64,000 nt of DNA, taken from the NCBI RefSeq assembly GCF_000224145.3, contig NC_020171.2, forward strand, positions 431,251 through 495,250, in the 5' to 3' direction. The position numbers and the translations under genes were made by a program. How positions within the stretch are numbered: the first letter of the stretch is position 1; every line of letters starts with the position of its first letter. Under the pieces are notes generated by a model that worked only from the letters and a program-made list of their open reading frames with translations, was not told the origin of the DNA and did not search any database. Origin of the DNA: Ciona intestinalis. Taxonomy: Eukaryota > Chordata > Ascidiacea > Phlebobranchia > Cionidae. Positions 12,101 to 20,412 of the stretch are shown here, piece by piece.

Positions 12101-14426
12101 ATCAAACTTACCAACTAACAAGTCTGAGAAGCTTAAGTGAACTATGAACCAGTACATAGGGCGAAAAAACCTTGAATTTCCGCCAATAATAGCGAGAATG
12201 ACAAGCCCATTTCCAATAATGACAGCCATTGATATTATTCCAGCTGTTATTATTAATGGAGGGTTGTTAATTGGCTCACATATGTTGCCCTGTGGGTAAA
12301 ATATCAGATTAAGAATTTTTTTAACAATTTTTTTCAGAAACTTTTTAAGATATTTTTCAGAAATTTTTTCAAGATTTTTTTAGAAATTTTCGAGAAATTT
12401 TATTTTGAGATTTTTTTCCAATATTTTTATTTTATTAAAGAAGATATAGCAGGCTTTCTTCTGCTGCGTTTTTAGTGGGAAAAAAGTAACATTAAAAATA
12501 GATATTATAGTAGAAAAAAAATTATTTCAAAAGCGTATAGTCTAGCTCTACCATATGGGAATACATTTTCAATGTAATATTATAGAATGCATTTTACACA
12601 TGTTTGCACATTAGGGTTTGTTTTTCTGAATATTGTAGTTAAATTTGTTCGATTTTTTGTTAAAATTTCCATCTTTTAATAGGGCTAGGGATGCACATTA
12701 CAGAATTTCAAATCCGTGAGATTCGAACCCTTTTGTATTCGAATCTTATTACGGGATTCGGTATTCTGTTTAATGACGTCATCACACATCATCTCATAAA
12801 TTATATTAACAATTTTTGAGAGTTAATAATTTAAAAAAAAATTTTTTTGTGTTTGTGGGACTTTCGAGAGTAAACGTTTCGCAACGTCTTTTCATAGCCT
12901 GCTATACGTTTTGTGACCCAAAAACTACCCAGTAGTACAATTTTTGATCATTTTACAGCTCATAATCCAACATGGCTGCTTTTAAAGAGTCAATAAACTG
13001 ACTTTGTGGGTGAAATTATTTTTTCCTATAGATATAAAAAGATTCGAAATTCTAGATTCGAAATAAAGTATTTTGGATATCCTAGAATACCTAATTATTC
13101 TGTAATTTGCATCCCTAAATAGGGCTATTATATTATATATAGAAGTTTAAAATATTTTATAGACCATTTAAACTACCATAATGAATGACCATTACATCAC
13201 TTATAGTAGGAAATTTAAAGTACATTAAAGGGACCAGCCTATAAAACACCCTTTAAAATACACAACGTGATTTAACTATCTCGTAAAATTTACCTGCCTC
13301 TCGATAAACATATAAAAAAATTAAATATTTGCAGTAAGCCAATAAGATATTGTGAAACCATCTTACGCACGCACGGAATTTTACAATTAATTGTTAACGA
13401 ATAAAAATCTTTACCACACATAAATTTGTTTTATGGGCCTATATATATTATACGCAAAATTAGACTCCTAAAGATTTTTCTAAGCTGCACTACATTATGG
13501 AATTTTACAAGTAATTTACAACTAAAATATTTTTACAACTTAAATTTGTTTTTATATATATATATATGTCGCAGAATAAAACAAGTTTTTGTAACCTGCA
13601 CTATTTTATGCACGCATGGAATTTTACAATTAATTTACAGCGCACAAAATTAATCATTATTCTGTCAGCTATTCTCGCATCACATTTCAGTTGCTATGAC
13701 AACTTCTCTTGAAATTTGAAACAAGACAAATAGAAAACTTTCTAAAAATGGTCACATCAGACACTTTATTACATGGTATATAATATATATATATAGTTTT
13801 GGCTAATTCAGACTTAAAATTTTGACCTATATAAGTATAGGCCTATACATATTATGTCATACACTTAAGGTTTTATGTTACATAAACAGTATGACGTATA
13901 TTTATATATAAATAACTGCCAGTCAAAATAAATTTTCTGCCAGATTTTTAATTGAAACAACTTTCAACTTCTTAATTGACTTTTATAAAGCTTAAAATAG
14001 ACATTTTATCCTTGTTATTGTAGTTGCAATTAATTTGATTTTCACATTCAAAAAGAAAATCAAACATATATGTAAATAGAAAATAAAAAGTACATACTAT
14101 ATATATATACAGGTGTGTGGTATTAGTTACTTTATCACATTATATAACGCTTTTTGGTTTTTATAATAATATTACGACTGTATATATATATATATTATAT
14201 ACACATACATTTTTTTATAGTTTAATAAAGTTATGTTTTGTGTATTAGTAAAAAATATAAAAAACATTCAAAAAATCCCAGTGTTTACCTGCGTCTGATT
14301 AAATGAAGAGCCCAGATCTATATCAGTGCTTACATTAGCTGCATAATTTCCTGGTGGCAACACTGTTGTAGAATTTACTTGATCAAAAAATATAAAATCA
14401 CTCGGTAAAATGGGTGTAGTAGCCAT
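6109..14426 (-). CDS. Class A (rhodopsin-like) GPCR, MECA/lipid-receptor-like; interrupted by assembly gap
   Basis: Plasma-membrane receptor coupling an unknown ligand to G proteins. Exons on the minus strand: 14289-14426, 12112-12289, 11259-11400, 9735-9884, 9085-9238, 8556-8684, then a TM7 exon whose start lies in the gap and which is visible from 6289 to 6109. Splice phases agree across the first six exons (297 residues). Visible motifs: N-terminal N-x-S/T sequons; TM1 with GNGLVI (N73); TM2 with LSFSDLL (D102); DRY at 152-154 split by an intron; TM4 W180; basic loop before TM6; TM7 with NSLANPVLY. There is no Cys at position 3.25, which in this superfamily points to melanocortin/EDG/cannabinoid-type receptors. 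TM6 reads TITPSG, so the usual CWxP tryptophan is missing. The last visible exon ends at AAAAC before GTAAGT, or reads through to a stop two codons later. Ligand and orthology are not assigned. The intron between exons 3 and 4 holds a Sat-B array, and MITE-A copies lie in other introns. Confidence 0.85.
6290..6453. other. Assembly gap (164 N)
   Basis: Run of N cutting the TM7 exon of the GPCR at its 5' side; a SINE-1 tail resumes immediately after it, so the gap probably hides a repeat as well as the exon start. Confidence 0.98.
6454..6600 (+). mobile_element. SINE-1 tail at gap edge
   Basis: A-rich linker then the ATCACCCACAAAGTAACAT tail ending at AAGTTACATTCA. The head is presumably inside the N run. 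Confidence 0.6.
6610..6750 (-). mobile_element. SINE-1 tRNA-like half
   Basis: Opposite orientation to the preceding tail; contains the ACGCCCACAATGATGGCAGC block and the reversed B-box region GAGCCTTGAACCC. Confidence 0.5.
6806..6912. mobile_element. MITE-A, right half
   Basis: From the GAGGATACAGTT segment to the terminal CCCCACCCTACTA. Confidence 0.55.
6992..7184. mobile_element. MITE-A, full-length
   Basis: Both inverted ends present, left one with a seven-G run. Confidence 0.7.
7440..7575. mobile_element. MITE-A, right two thirds
   Basis: Begins at AAACAATTAACATTGGTC and runs to the CCCCCGACCTACTG end. Confidence 0.6.
7925..8510 (+). repeat. Sat-E array, about five ~105-bp units
   Basis: Each unit contains ACTGCCCAACAAAAATACTG, then GTCAGTCAAAT, then GCAACCAATTCAAGGTTATT. 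Lies between the GPCR TM6 and TM7 exons. Diverged copies: 1970-2240, 26540-26720, 33350-33420. Confidence 0.7.
8758..8954. mobile_element. MITE-A, full-length
   Basis: Starts TATAGTAGGGTGGGAAAG; right end reads CTTCCCCCACAGTAATATA. In the GPCR intron between TM5 and TM6 exons. Confidence 0.7.
9250..9420 (+). repeat. Minisatellite built from the MITE-A end
   Basis: Seven or eight variable ~22-bp units containing GGGGTAAGATGGT or GGGGTAAAATGG, directly followed by the inner MITE-A body (TCATTTGGTAGTAAACAAAG) and a normal right end at 9667. The left inverted repeat of one MITE-A has been multiplied in place. Confidence 0.65.
9420..9667. mobile_element. MITE-A bodies, rearranged
   Basis: Carries two copies of the GTAAACAAAG / TTTACTACCAAATG body in head-to-head order and ends CCCCCACCCTACTATAT. 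Confidence 0.5.
9950..10215 (+). repeat. Sat-B array, ~70-bp units (about 4)
   Basis: Unit begins GACTGGGACCAATAAGCC and ends near GACCTCACCCTTATAGAA. Sits in the GPCR intron about 65 bp from the acceptor of the TM4 exon. Larger arrays are in URB1. Confidence 0.75.
11020..11180 (-). mobile_element. SINE-1, shortened
   Basis: Tail block CACCTCATGCCCGCTTACGA, linker, then CTTGCCCAAGGACACATACG and the tRNA-like head. Confidence 0.55.
11665..11800 (+). repeat. Sat-F, single unit
   Basis: TACCCTGCTGTTAGGTGGC to TTTTAGCAATGTCACT, upstream of the GPCR TM3 exon (in the intron). Confidence 0.6.
11884..12076. mobile_element. MITE-A, full-length
   Basis: Ends about 35 bp from the splice donor of GPCR exon 2. 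Confidence 0.65.
12290..12440. repeat. A/T-rich imperfect repeat
   Basis: Runs of TTTTTTCAGAAATTTTTT-type sequence repeated with variation next to the exon 2 acceptor; may blur acceptor choice. Confidence 0.4.
12686..13117. mobile_element. hAT-like MITE (MITE-H), 432 bp, with perfect 8-bp target duplication
   Basis: Ends are inverted repeats TAGGGATGCACATTACAGA / its complement with one change. The element is flanked by AATAGGGC at 12678-12685 and 13118-13125. An 8-bp duplication and this end type fit hAT transposons. Inner inverted blocks (GATTCGAA) also pair. No coding capacity. A second copy is at 39057-39505. Confidence 0.8.
13118..14288. other. GPCR intron 1 remainder, AT-rich
   Basis: No recognised family beyond repeated ACTGCACTA/GAATTTTACAA blocks at 13370-13640 (three imperfect copies with CACGCACGGAATTTTACAAT) and TA microsatellites near 13555, 13780, 14100 and 14180. 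Confidence 0.5.
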
Positions 14427-14596
14427 CTTTGTATTAATACATCTCTATAAAATGTGACTCTGAAATAAAACTGTTCAATAATTAATATATAGTTGTGAAA
14501 ACAACATAGCAAAACTGAAAATACAGGTTATATGGTACTTTATTTTATAAACAAAATGTTGTATTTTTATATTTCTAAGTTTGGTGCTGGTAAAGA

Positions 14597-15189
14597 NNNN
14601 NNNNNNNNNNNNNNNNNNNNNNNNNNNNNNNNNNNNNNNNNNNNNNNNNNNNNNNNNNNNNNNNNNNNNNNNNNNNNNNNNNNNNNNNNNNNNNNNNNNN
14701 NNNNNNNNNNNNNNNNNNNNNNNNNNNNNNNNNNNNNNNNNNNNNNNNNNNNNNNNNNNNNNNNNNNNNNNNNNNNNNNNNNNNNNNNNNNNNNNNNNNN
14801 NNNNNNNNNNNNNNNNNNNNNNNNNNNNNNNNNNNNNNNNNNNNNNNNNNNNNNNNNNNNNNNNNNNNNNNNNNNNNNNNNNNNNNNNNNNNNNNNNNNN
14901 NNNNNNNNNNNNNNNNNNNNNNNNNNNNNNNNNNNNNNNNNNNNNNNNNNNNNNNNNNNNNNNNNNNNNNNNNNNNNNNNNNNNNNNNNNNNNNNNNNNN
15001 NNNNNNNNNNNNNNNNNNNNNNNNNNNNNNNNNNNNNNNNNNNNNNNNNNNNNNNNNNNNNNNNNNNNNNNNNNNNNNNNNNNNNNNNNNNNNNNNNNNN
15101 NNNNNNNNNNNNNNNNNNNNNNNNNNNNNNNNNNNNNNNNNNNNNNNNNNNNNNNNNNNNNNNNNNNNNNNNNNNNNNNNNNNNNNNNN
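14597..15189. other. Assembly gap (593 N), with single N at 15223 and 15235
   Basis: Run of N between the GPCR start codon and the lectin gene. The gap edge and the two single ambiguous bases suggest poor assembly here. Confidence 0.98.
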
Positions 15190-16284
15190 CAATAACGAAT
15201 GTCATTTTAATATATATACACCNTAATTTTCACGNGAAAATATTAATCAATAAACGGCGTAAAAAATGTTTAATTATAATATTAACCTAACAAAAAATAA
15301 ATTCAAACTACATATTAATACCTACAAATATTATAAAGGCTACTAGATTGAATTTGTAACTTATACAAAAACTGCGTAACTCTATACGCAACTGTATTTT
15401 GCAAATGAGCTCCGAGATTTTAACTGCCCGTTTTATAAATACCAAAATCCCTACTTCTTACTGAAACGACGGTCTGAGCTGATAATTGGCGATAGCGTAT
15501 AGATAGGAACGCGGATCGGCGGGCACGTTCCGTAACTTAATACAGCAGACTGCCATCGCATAATAACAAACTACGTAGGATACGAACCTTAGGTGACCGC
15601 AAGCTATAATCGATACTGCGCTCTTTAGCCCCTTCTGACGGATGGGAAATTTGAACAATTCGCTTGTACTGGAAAGCCACAGCCAGTTGTAAATAAACGA
15701 AGAACTAAGACACTGTTTGATGTTTGTGGTAGCTTACAAGTTTATGGGTCAAAAATACTTCGTTACAGCAATGTTTTATTAAAATACAGCAGAAAACTCG
15801 CATTTGCCCGACTATTTTCGAGGTAGCTACAGTAATAAAATCTTCTTGCACCGTATAAGCTATATATATTAAAGGACACCATCTAGCAATTCTTATAAAA
15901 AAAACAGTTTAAAAATTCATTCATATATCTATTCATTCATAAAACCATACGAGTCCATTCGTTCATGAATTTATTTATTTATTGCGAATTCATGTAGATA
16001 CCCCATATAGCGCCCCAATGTATTAGGTAGAACAACTGATTAATCTATTTACAACGGTTATTTCAAATCATTATAAATTGGTCAAATATATAACTCAAAT
16101 ACTCGACATTGGCCCGCAGTGGTAAACAGAAGTACAACTCGTCAGCGAAATGCAACACCGCATCAAATCCCAACGGGAAACCAGAAGTCTTATTCGTTAA
16201 TGGTTAACGCATAGTTGTTTCAAGATGCCAACGTAACTTAGGCAATAAGATACAGTTTATAGCAGCAAGATACAGTATAGCAGC
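15190..16284. other. Spacer between GPCR and lectin genes
   Basis: Divergent 5' flanks of both genes. Apart from the island at 15457-15658 and short ATTCATTC runs near 15920-15970, nothing recognisable. It should contain the lectin promoter. Confidence 0.45.
15457..15658 (-). other. Unassigned island of higher G+C ending in a strong donor
   Basis: A 200-bp patch richer in G+C and CpG than its surroundings. On the minus strand it is open for 66 codons and runs into GTTTCA/GTAAGAAG, a good splice donor. It lies about 1 kb upstream of the GPCR start codon on the same strand, so it could be a 5' UTR exon of that gene. The encoded peptide is not recognised. Confidence 0.25.
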
Positions 16285-19200
16285 ATGGAGAAACGATTTT
16301 TAGTTGGATTGGTTTTAATTTCAGTCGCAGCGTCGGTCACTCTTTCATCAATAGCATTATTTATAGCGCTTACACATGAGGTATTACTAAGTTGTGTATT
16401 TATTATTTTTTCGGTATCTGTTAGCGAATGTAATTTGGTTTATCCTTTCGTAGCGGGTCAACGATAGTCGTTATAACATGATGTTCTGGTTCGCCTCTTT
16501 AAACTTACGGTTTACCACGTATGTTATTTGTGGGTGATTATTTTAAAGGAATGTTTTCATTGAATGACGATTTTGACAACTTATAGTCTAAGTAACCACT
16601 GGGTTAAAACAATTGCCAAATGAAAAAATGTGACTGATTTTTATCGTAACTGGGCAACGATAGTCGGTATAACATGGGTGTTTCATACACCTCGCACCAG
16701 CTTACGACTTACCGCGTATGTTACTTTGTGGGTGATTATTTTGGGGCTTATTTTCATTTTCTTATTATATGGCTGACAATTTAGACAATCCATAAACAAC
16801 CATTGGGACTGGCAAAAAGCGCATACGCCCACAATGGTAGCAGCGACAAGCCTTTTTAAACCCATAACGTCTTGGTTAGAAGCAGACAGGCTAACCACTA
16901 TTTAAACGCAGAGAGCAGCAGTCATTACTATTCCTGAAGAAACAGTTTCAAGGCGACTACAGAAAAGGGGTGTGTATGAATGTATATGCATAGTATTACT
17001 TATTTGCTTTTAAAGACTCGTATCGCATATGACCATTGGCTGTATATATAGTAGGGTGGGGGAAGATGGGACGCCTATTCATTCTATTTTCTCGTTCCAT
17101 TTGGCAGTAAACAAAGAAAATTCTAAGAATTATTTTTTCGCGGCTCCCATAGACCGTTATTAATTGTTTAAAACGCTATCAGGATGTTTGGATATTATGT
17201 GCTAAAGGTGTCCCATCTTACCCCACGGGACTATATATTACTGTAACTAACAAAATAAAATGTATGTAACTATGTTAACAAATGCAAACCACGCACTATG
17301 CACTGAGGACCATAATATACATATATAGTAGGGTGGGGAAGATGGGACACCTTCAGCACATAATATCCAAAAATCCTTATCGTGTTTTAAAAAATTAACA
17401 GCAGACTATGGGAGTCGCAATGAAACGGTTTAATAAATCTTTGAATGTTCTTAGTTTACTATCAAATAGGACAAGAAAAAAAAGAAAAGGTGTCCCGTCT
17501 TTCCCACATCCTATTATATCTATATATACGCACAATTTATAATTTACCTTTTTTAAACAGGAGCGCCGACAATGGAGCCTGAAACTGGTCCTGAGTGCCG
17601 TCATGAATTTGGGGATGACGTAACGCAAGCGGAGCGTGATATTGGTCACCTGAGTTGTTCTGTCCAATCAGTGCGCCAGCAAGTGGAAGACTGGATCGAT
17701 GAAATAAGTTCCATGTTGTATTTTGTAAACGAGATTGGAATGAATATGCAAGCCGCACAAGACCAGATACAGCAGAATACGCTAAGTCTGAGCAACATGT
17801 TAAATCAACCAGTAAGTTTGAGGTGTTTAACTGTAAATGAGTGCATGAACGACCTATTTATCGTCACGTGGCGGGAACTATACAGTTGTAATGATATAGC
17901 CGTTCTTGTTCATATACAGCTCATGGCCGGTGAACGTGTTATCAAAAAGGGTGGCGGGAGACGAGACACCTTTGGCACATAATATTCAAATACCTTGAAC
18001 GTGTTTTAAACAATTAACAACGCCCTATGGTAGGATCCGGTTTTATAATATTTTGAACGTTTTTTGTGAAAATAGGACACCTTTTTACTCTGTTTTCGCG
18101 TCCTATTTGGTAGTAAAAAGGGAACATTCAAATAATTACGAAACTGTATCCTCACGACCCCCATAGACCGTTGTTAATTGTTGTGGTTATTTGGATATCA
18201 TGTGCTAAAGGTGTCCTATCTTCCCCATCTACTGTATTAAAGTATTTTACCTTGTGTGGTGTTTTCTCTTTCAGGGTTCAGCGTCTTCTGAGAGCCTTAG
18301 GTCCTTAGCCACTCTGAACCGAACAGTAGAACGCCTCGGTGATAAATTAAACAGAACCCTCATCACATATGGTCGCCGCATTGGAAAAGCAAGAAACAAA
18401 ACAGATAAAGTCGAAAACAAAGTCCACAGGCTAACTACATCGGTTCAAGGCGCTTTAACGCGAATTGAAGCTTTAGAACAAAATCCCGGGACGGTACAAC
18501 AAACTACAGCTGGAAATGAAAGTGTGTCATCTACTGCCTTGACCGCCTTGCAAGAAAAAAGCGATAAAAATAAGGTTTTAATTGAAGTTATACGAAAGTC
18601 GCTGCTACGAACTAGAAATGAGTTAGCAGGTAATTTATAACTAACTTACTTTTTTTCTACAACGATTTGATCTAACTTGTACCAACGTAGTTTTTTTGCG
18701 GCAATTATTGTATCTGAGTGAGGTCCTGCAGTGTGGCATGCCATGGGTTATAGAATTTAGGCCAGCGAATTGGCCCATATGATATGACGATTTGGACAAC
18801 TCATTTGTGACCATTGGGTTTGAGCAATTGCTGTTAAGTATCTATTCCATATTTTCTAACCGTATTTTAACAATTACCAACACTCTTTCACAGTCGCGTG
18901 GCCACGGGTATATAACTCTGTAAATATTCTTTATTTACTACCTAACGGGGTAAAAAAAACGCGTCTATCTTCTCCCACCCTACTATAAATATAAATAATA
19001 AACTACTTCTCTATGTTTCGTTAACCGAACTTTACTTTTCTAGGATTTTCGAATGACGGTTGGTTCAACGCGCCAAATGGTTATCAATACTATTTATCGA
19101 AGAACGCATTCAGTCGCAACTCGTACGTTTTATCCCGAAGATATTGCACGAACCGACAAAGCGACCTCGCTTTTATTGGAATGAGAGATGAATACACTTA

Positions 19201-19923
19201 CAGGTGAATGCATTTTCAATAAGAGTTCATTCCATACGCAATTTTAATACTGTGTGGGCGAGGTCTTACAACTAGGCTAACGGCGAATGTTTCTTTGTGA
19301 ATGCATTTCGCTTGCTGTTGTTACCTGTTTAAAACACGCTCCGGATATTTGGATATTAAGTGTAAAAGTGCCCCATCTTACTATATGCAGTAGGATGGGG
19401 AAGATGGGACACTTTTAACTTTATTTTCTCGTCCCATTTAGTAGTAAACAAAGAATATTAAAAGAAATGTGAAACTATGTCCTCATGACTCTCATAGACA
19501 GGATATTGTGTGCTAAAGGTTTCTGGATATTGTGTGCTAAAGGTGTCCCATCTTCCCCCACCCTACTATATATGTAGTGTAAAGTAAAGCAATAAACGCC
19601 GGCCGTATTCCACATACAAGACCTTTAAGAAGCAAATTGTTCCTTTTTGTAATTTCAGATACCTTTGGCGTAATCTTGTCGGGCCTGCACGTCATCATTG
19701 TGTGTGGATTGGACTTACCGATCACGACGTCGAAGGCCGTTGGCAGTGGCTTGACGGTACTGCGGCCACGAATTATTGGTCCAACTGGAGGGTAGGGGAA
19801 CCGGGCCTCGGTTCCAGGCTCGATAACTGTGGTATGATAAGAGCAGGCGTTTGGGAAGACGGAAGATGCGACGGGTACCGAAAACTATGTTCGTTTATTT
19901 GCGAGAGAAAGATTTTCCAGTGA
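16285..19923 (+). CDS. Type II transmembrane C-type lectin-like protein, 6 exons, 394 aa
   Basis: Exons 16285-16380, 16912-16969, 17561-17811, 18275-18629, 19044-19203 and 19659-19923; phases are consistent only if the 58-bp second exon is included. Residues 1-32 form a short basic start and one hydrophobic segment (signal anchor), so the rest should be extracellular. Residues 60-250 form a polar heptad-like stalk with several N-x-S/T sequons (NRT twice, NKT, NES). The C-type lectin domain occupies about 256-394, with WIGL at 323-326, WQW at 335-337, Cys 364, 377 and 388, and final FICER. The calcium/sugar motifs are altered: EPG replaces EPN (354-356) and WED stands where WND is usual (372-374), so binding may be calcium-independent or for another ligand. 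Tunicates carry many such lectins, often linked to immunity or epithelia; the role here is unknown. Tail-to-tail neighbour of URB1. Confidence 0.88.
16425..16912 (-). mobile_element. Two SINE-1 copies in tandem, same orientation
   Basis: First copy about 16425-16620 (tail plus linker); second 16640-16910 with the ACGCCCACAATGGTAGCAGC block and tRNA-like head. The second ends immediately before the 58-bp lectin exon 2, whose acceptor may partly derive from the SINE edge. Confidence 0.6.
17048..17234. mobile_element. MITE-A, full-length
   Basis: Lectin intron 2; right end merges into CCCCACGGGACTATATA. Confidence 0.7.
17326..17518. mobile_element. MITE-A, full-length
   Basis: Opposite body orientation to the copy at 17048; ends about 40 bp before lectin exon 3. 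Confidence 0.7.
17948..18237. mobile_element. Two broken MITE-A copies joined
   Basis: Left half (GGGTGGCGGGAGACGAGACA to about 18070) followed by a second element in the other body orientation ending TCCCCATCTACTGTA. Fills most of lectin intron 3. Confidence 0.55.
18710..18985. mobile_element. SINE-2 tail and MITE-A fragment
   Basis: 18713-18835 has GTGAGGTCCTGCAGTGTGGC and ATTGGGTTTGAGCAATTG blocks; 18836-18985 is an eroded MITE-A ending CTCCCACCCTACTATA. Confidence 0.5.
19318..19570. mobile_element. MITE-A fragment plus full-length copy
   Basis: Right-end fragment 19318-19385, then complete element 19387-19570 carrying a short internal duplication of GGATATTGTGTGCTAAAGGT. Lectin intron 5. 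Confidence 0.6.
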
Positions 19924-20039
19924 AGAGAAAAGAGAGAAAAGGGGGAGTCCGGTCTCGAAAAAAAGGGATTTTAAGAGATATCTACCGTACAGTATTTATA
20001 CCGTATAGTAGGGTACATTATATGCTGAAAATTGTTAAT

Positions 20040-20345
20040 GCTTGTTAAAAAAAACTTTTTGCTGCTTGTTAAGAAAAAACATTTTTAGTTGTTTCTTAAA
20101 AAAAACTTCTTTTGTTGCTTGTTAAAAAACTGTTTTTCGCTTGTATAACAACAAAACTATTTTCGTTGTTTGTTAAAAAAGAACCTTTTTCGTTGCTTAA
20201 TGAATTTTTCTCATGCTTCTTAAAAAAAGAACTGATTTAGTTGTTTGTCAAAAAAGAAACTTTTCGTTGCTTGTTAAAAAAACTGTTTCTCGCTTGTTAA
20301 AAACCTTTTTTGGTAGTTTGTTACAAAAAAACTTCTGTTTTTGCT
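20040..20345 (+). repeat. Minisatellite in lectin 3' UTR
   Basis: About nine variable ~33-37-bp units of the type TTGCTTGTTAAAAAAACT, beginning roughly 115 bp after the lectin stop and ending 30 bp before its AATAAA. Confidence 0.6.
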
Positions 20346-20374
20346 TGTGTTTTTAATCCTTTACGCCGCTGTAT

Positions 20375-20389
20375 AATAAAGCAAATAAA
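20375..20389 (+). terminator. Two AATAAA polyadenylation signals of the lectin gene
   Basis: AATAAA at 20375-20380 and again at 20384-20389, about 450 bp after the lectin stop codon. They are the first clear signals downstream on this strand and fall about 20-30 bp short of the URB1 stop codon coming from the other side. Confidence 0.55.
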
Positions 20390-20406
20390 ACGGCCTTGGT
20401 TTATTT

Positions 20407-20412
20407 TTTATT
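20407..20412 (-). terminator. AATAAA overlapping the URB1 stop codon
   Basis: Reading the minus strand, GAA TAA AAA supplies both the stop and the hexamer; a second AAATAAAC follows 6 bp later. URB1 may therefore have a 3' UTR of only a few tens of bases. Confidence 0.5.

Noticed and set aside
14532..15290. Long open frames across 14532-15290
   Set aside because: Made almost wholly of N residues from the assembly gap.
17561..17625. Frameshift between lectin exons 1 and 3
   Set aside because: Phase conflict disappears when the 58-bp exon at 16912-16969 is included.
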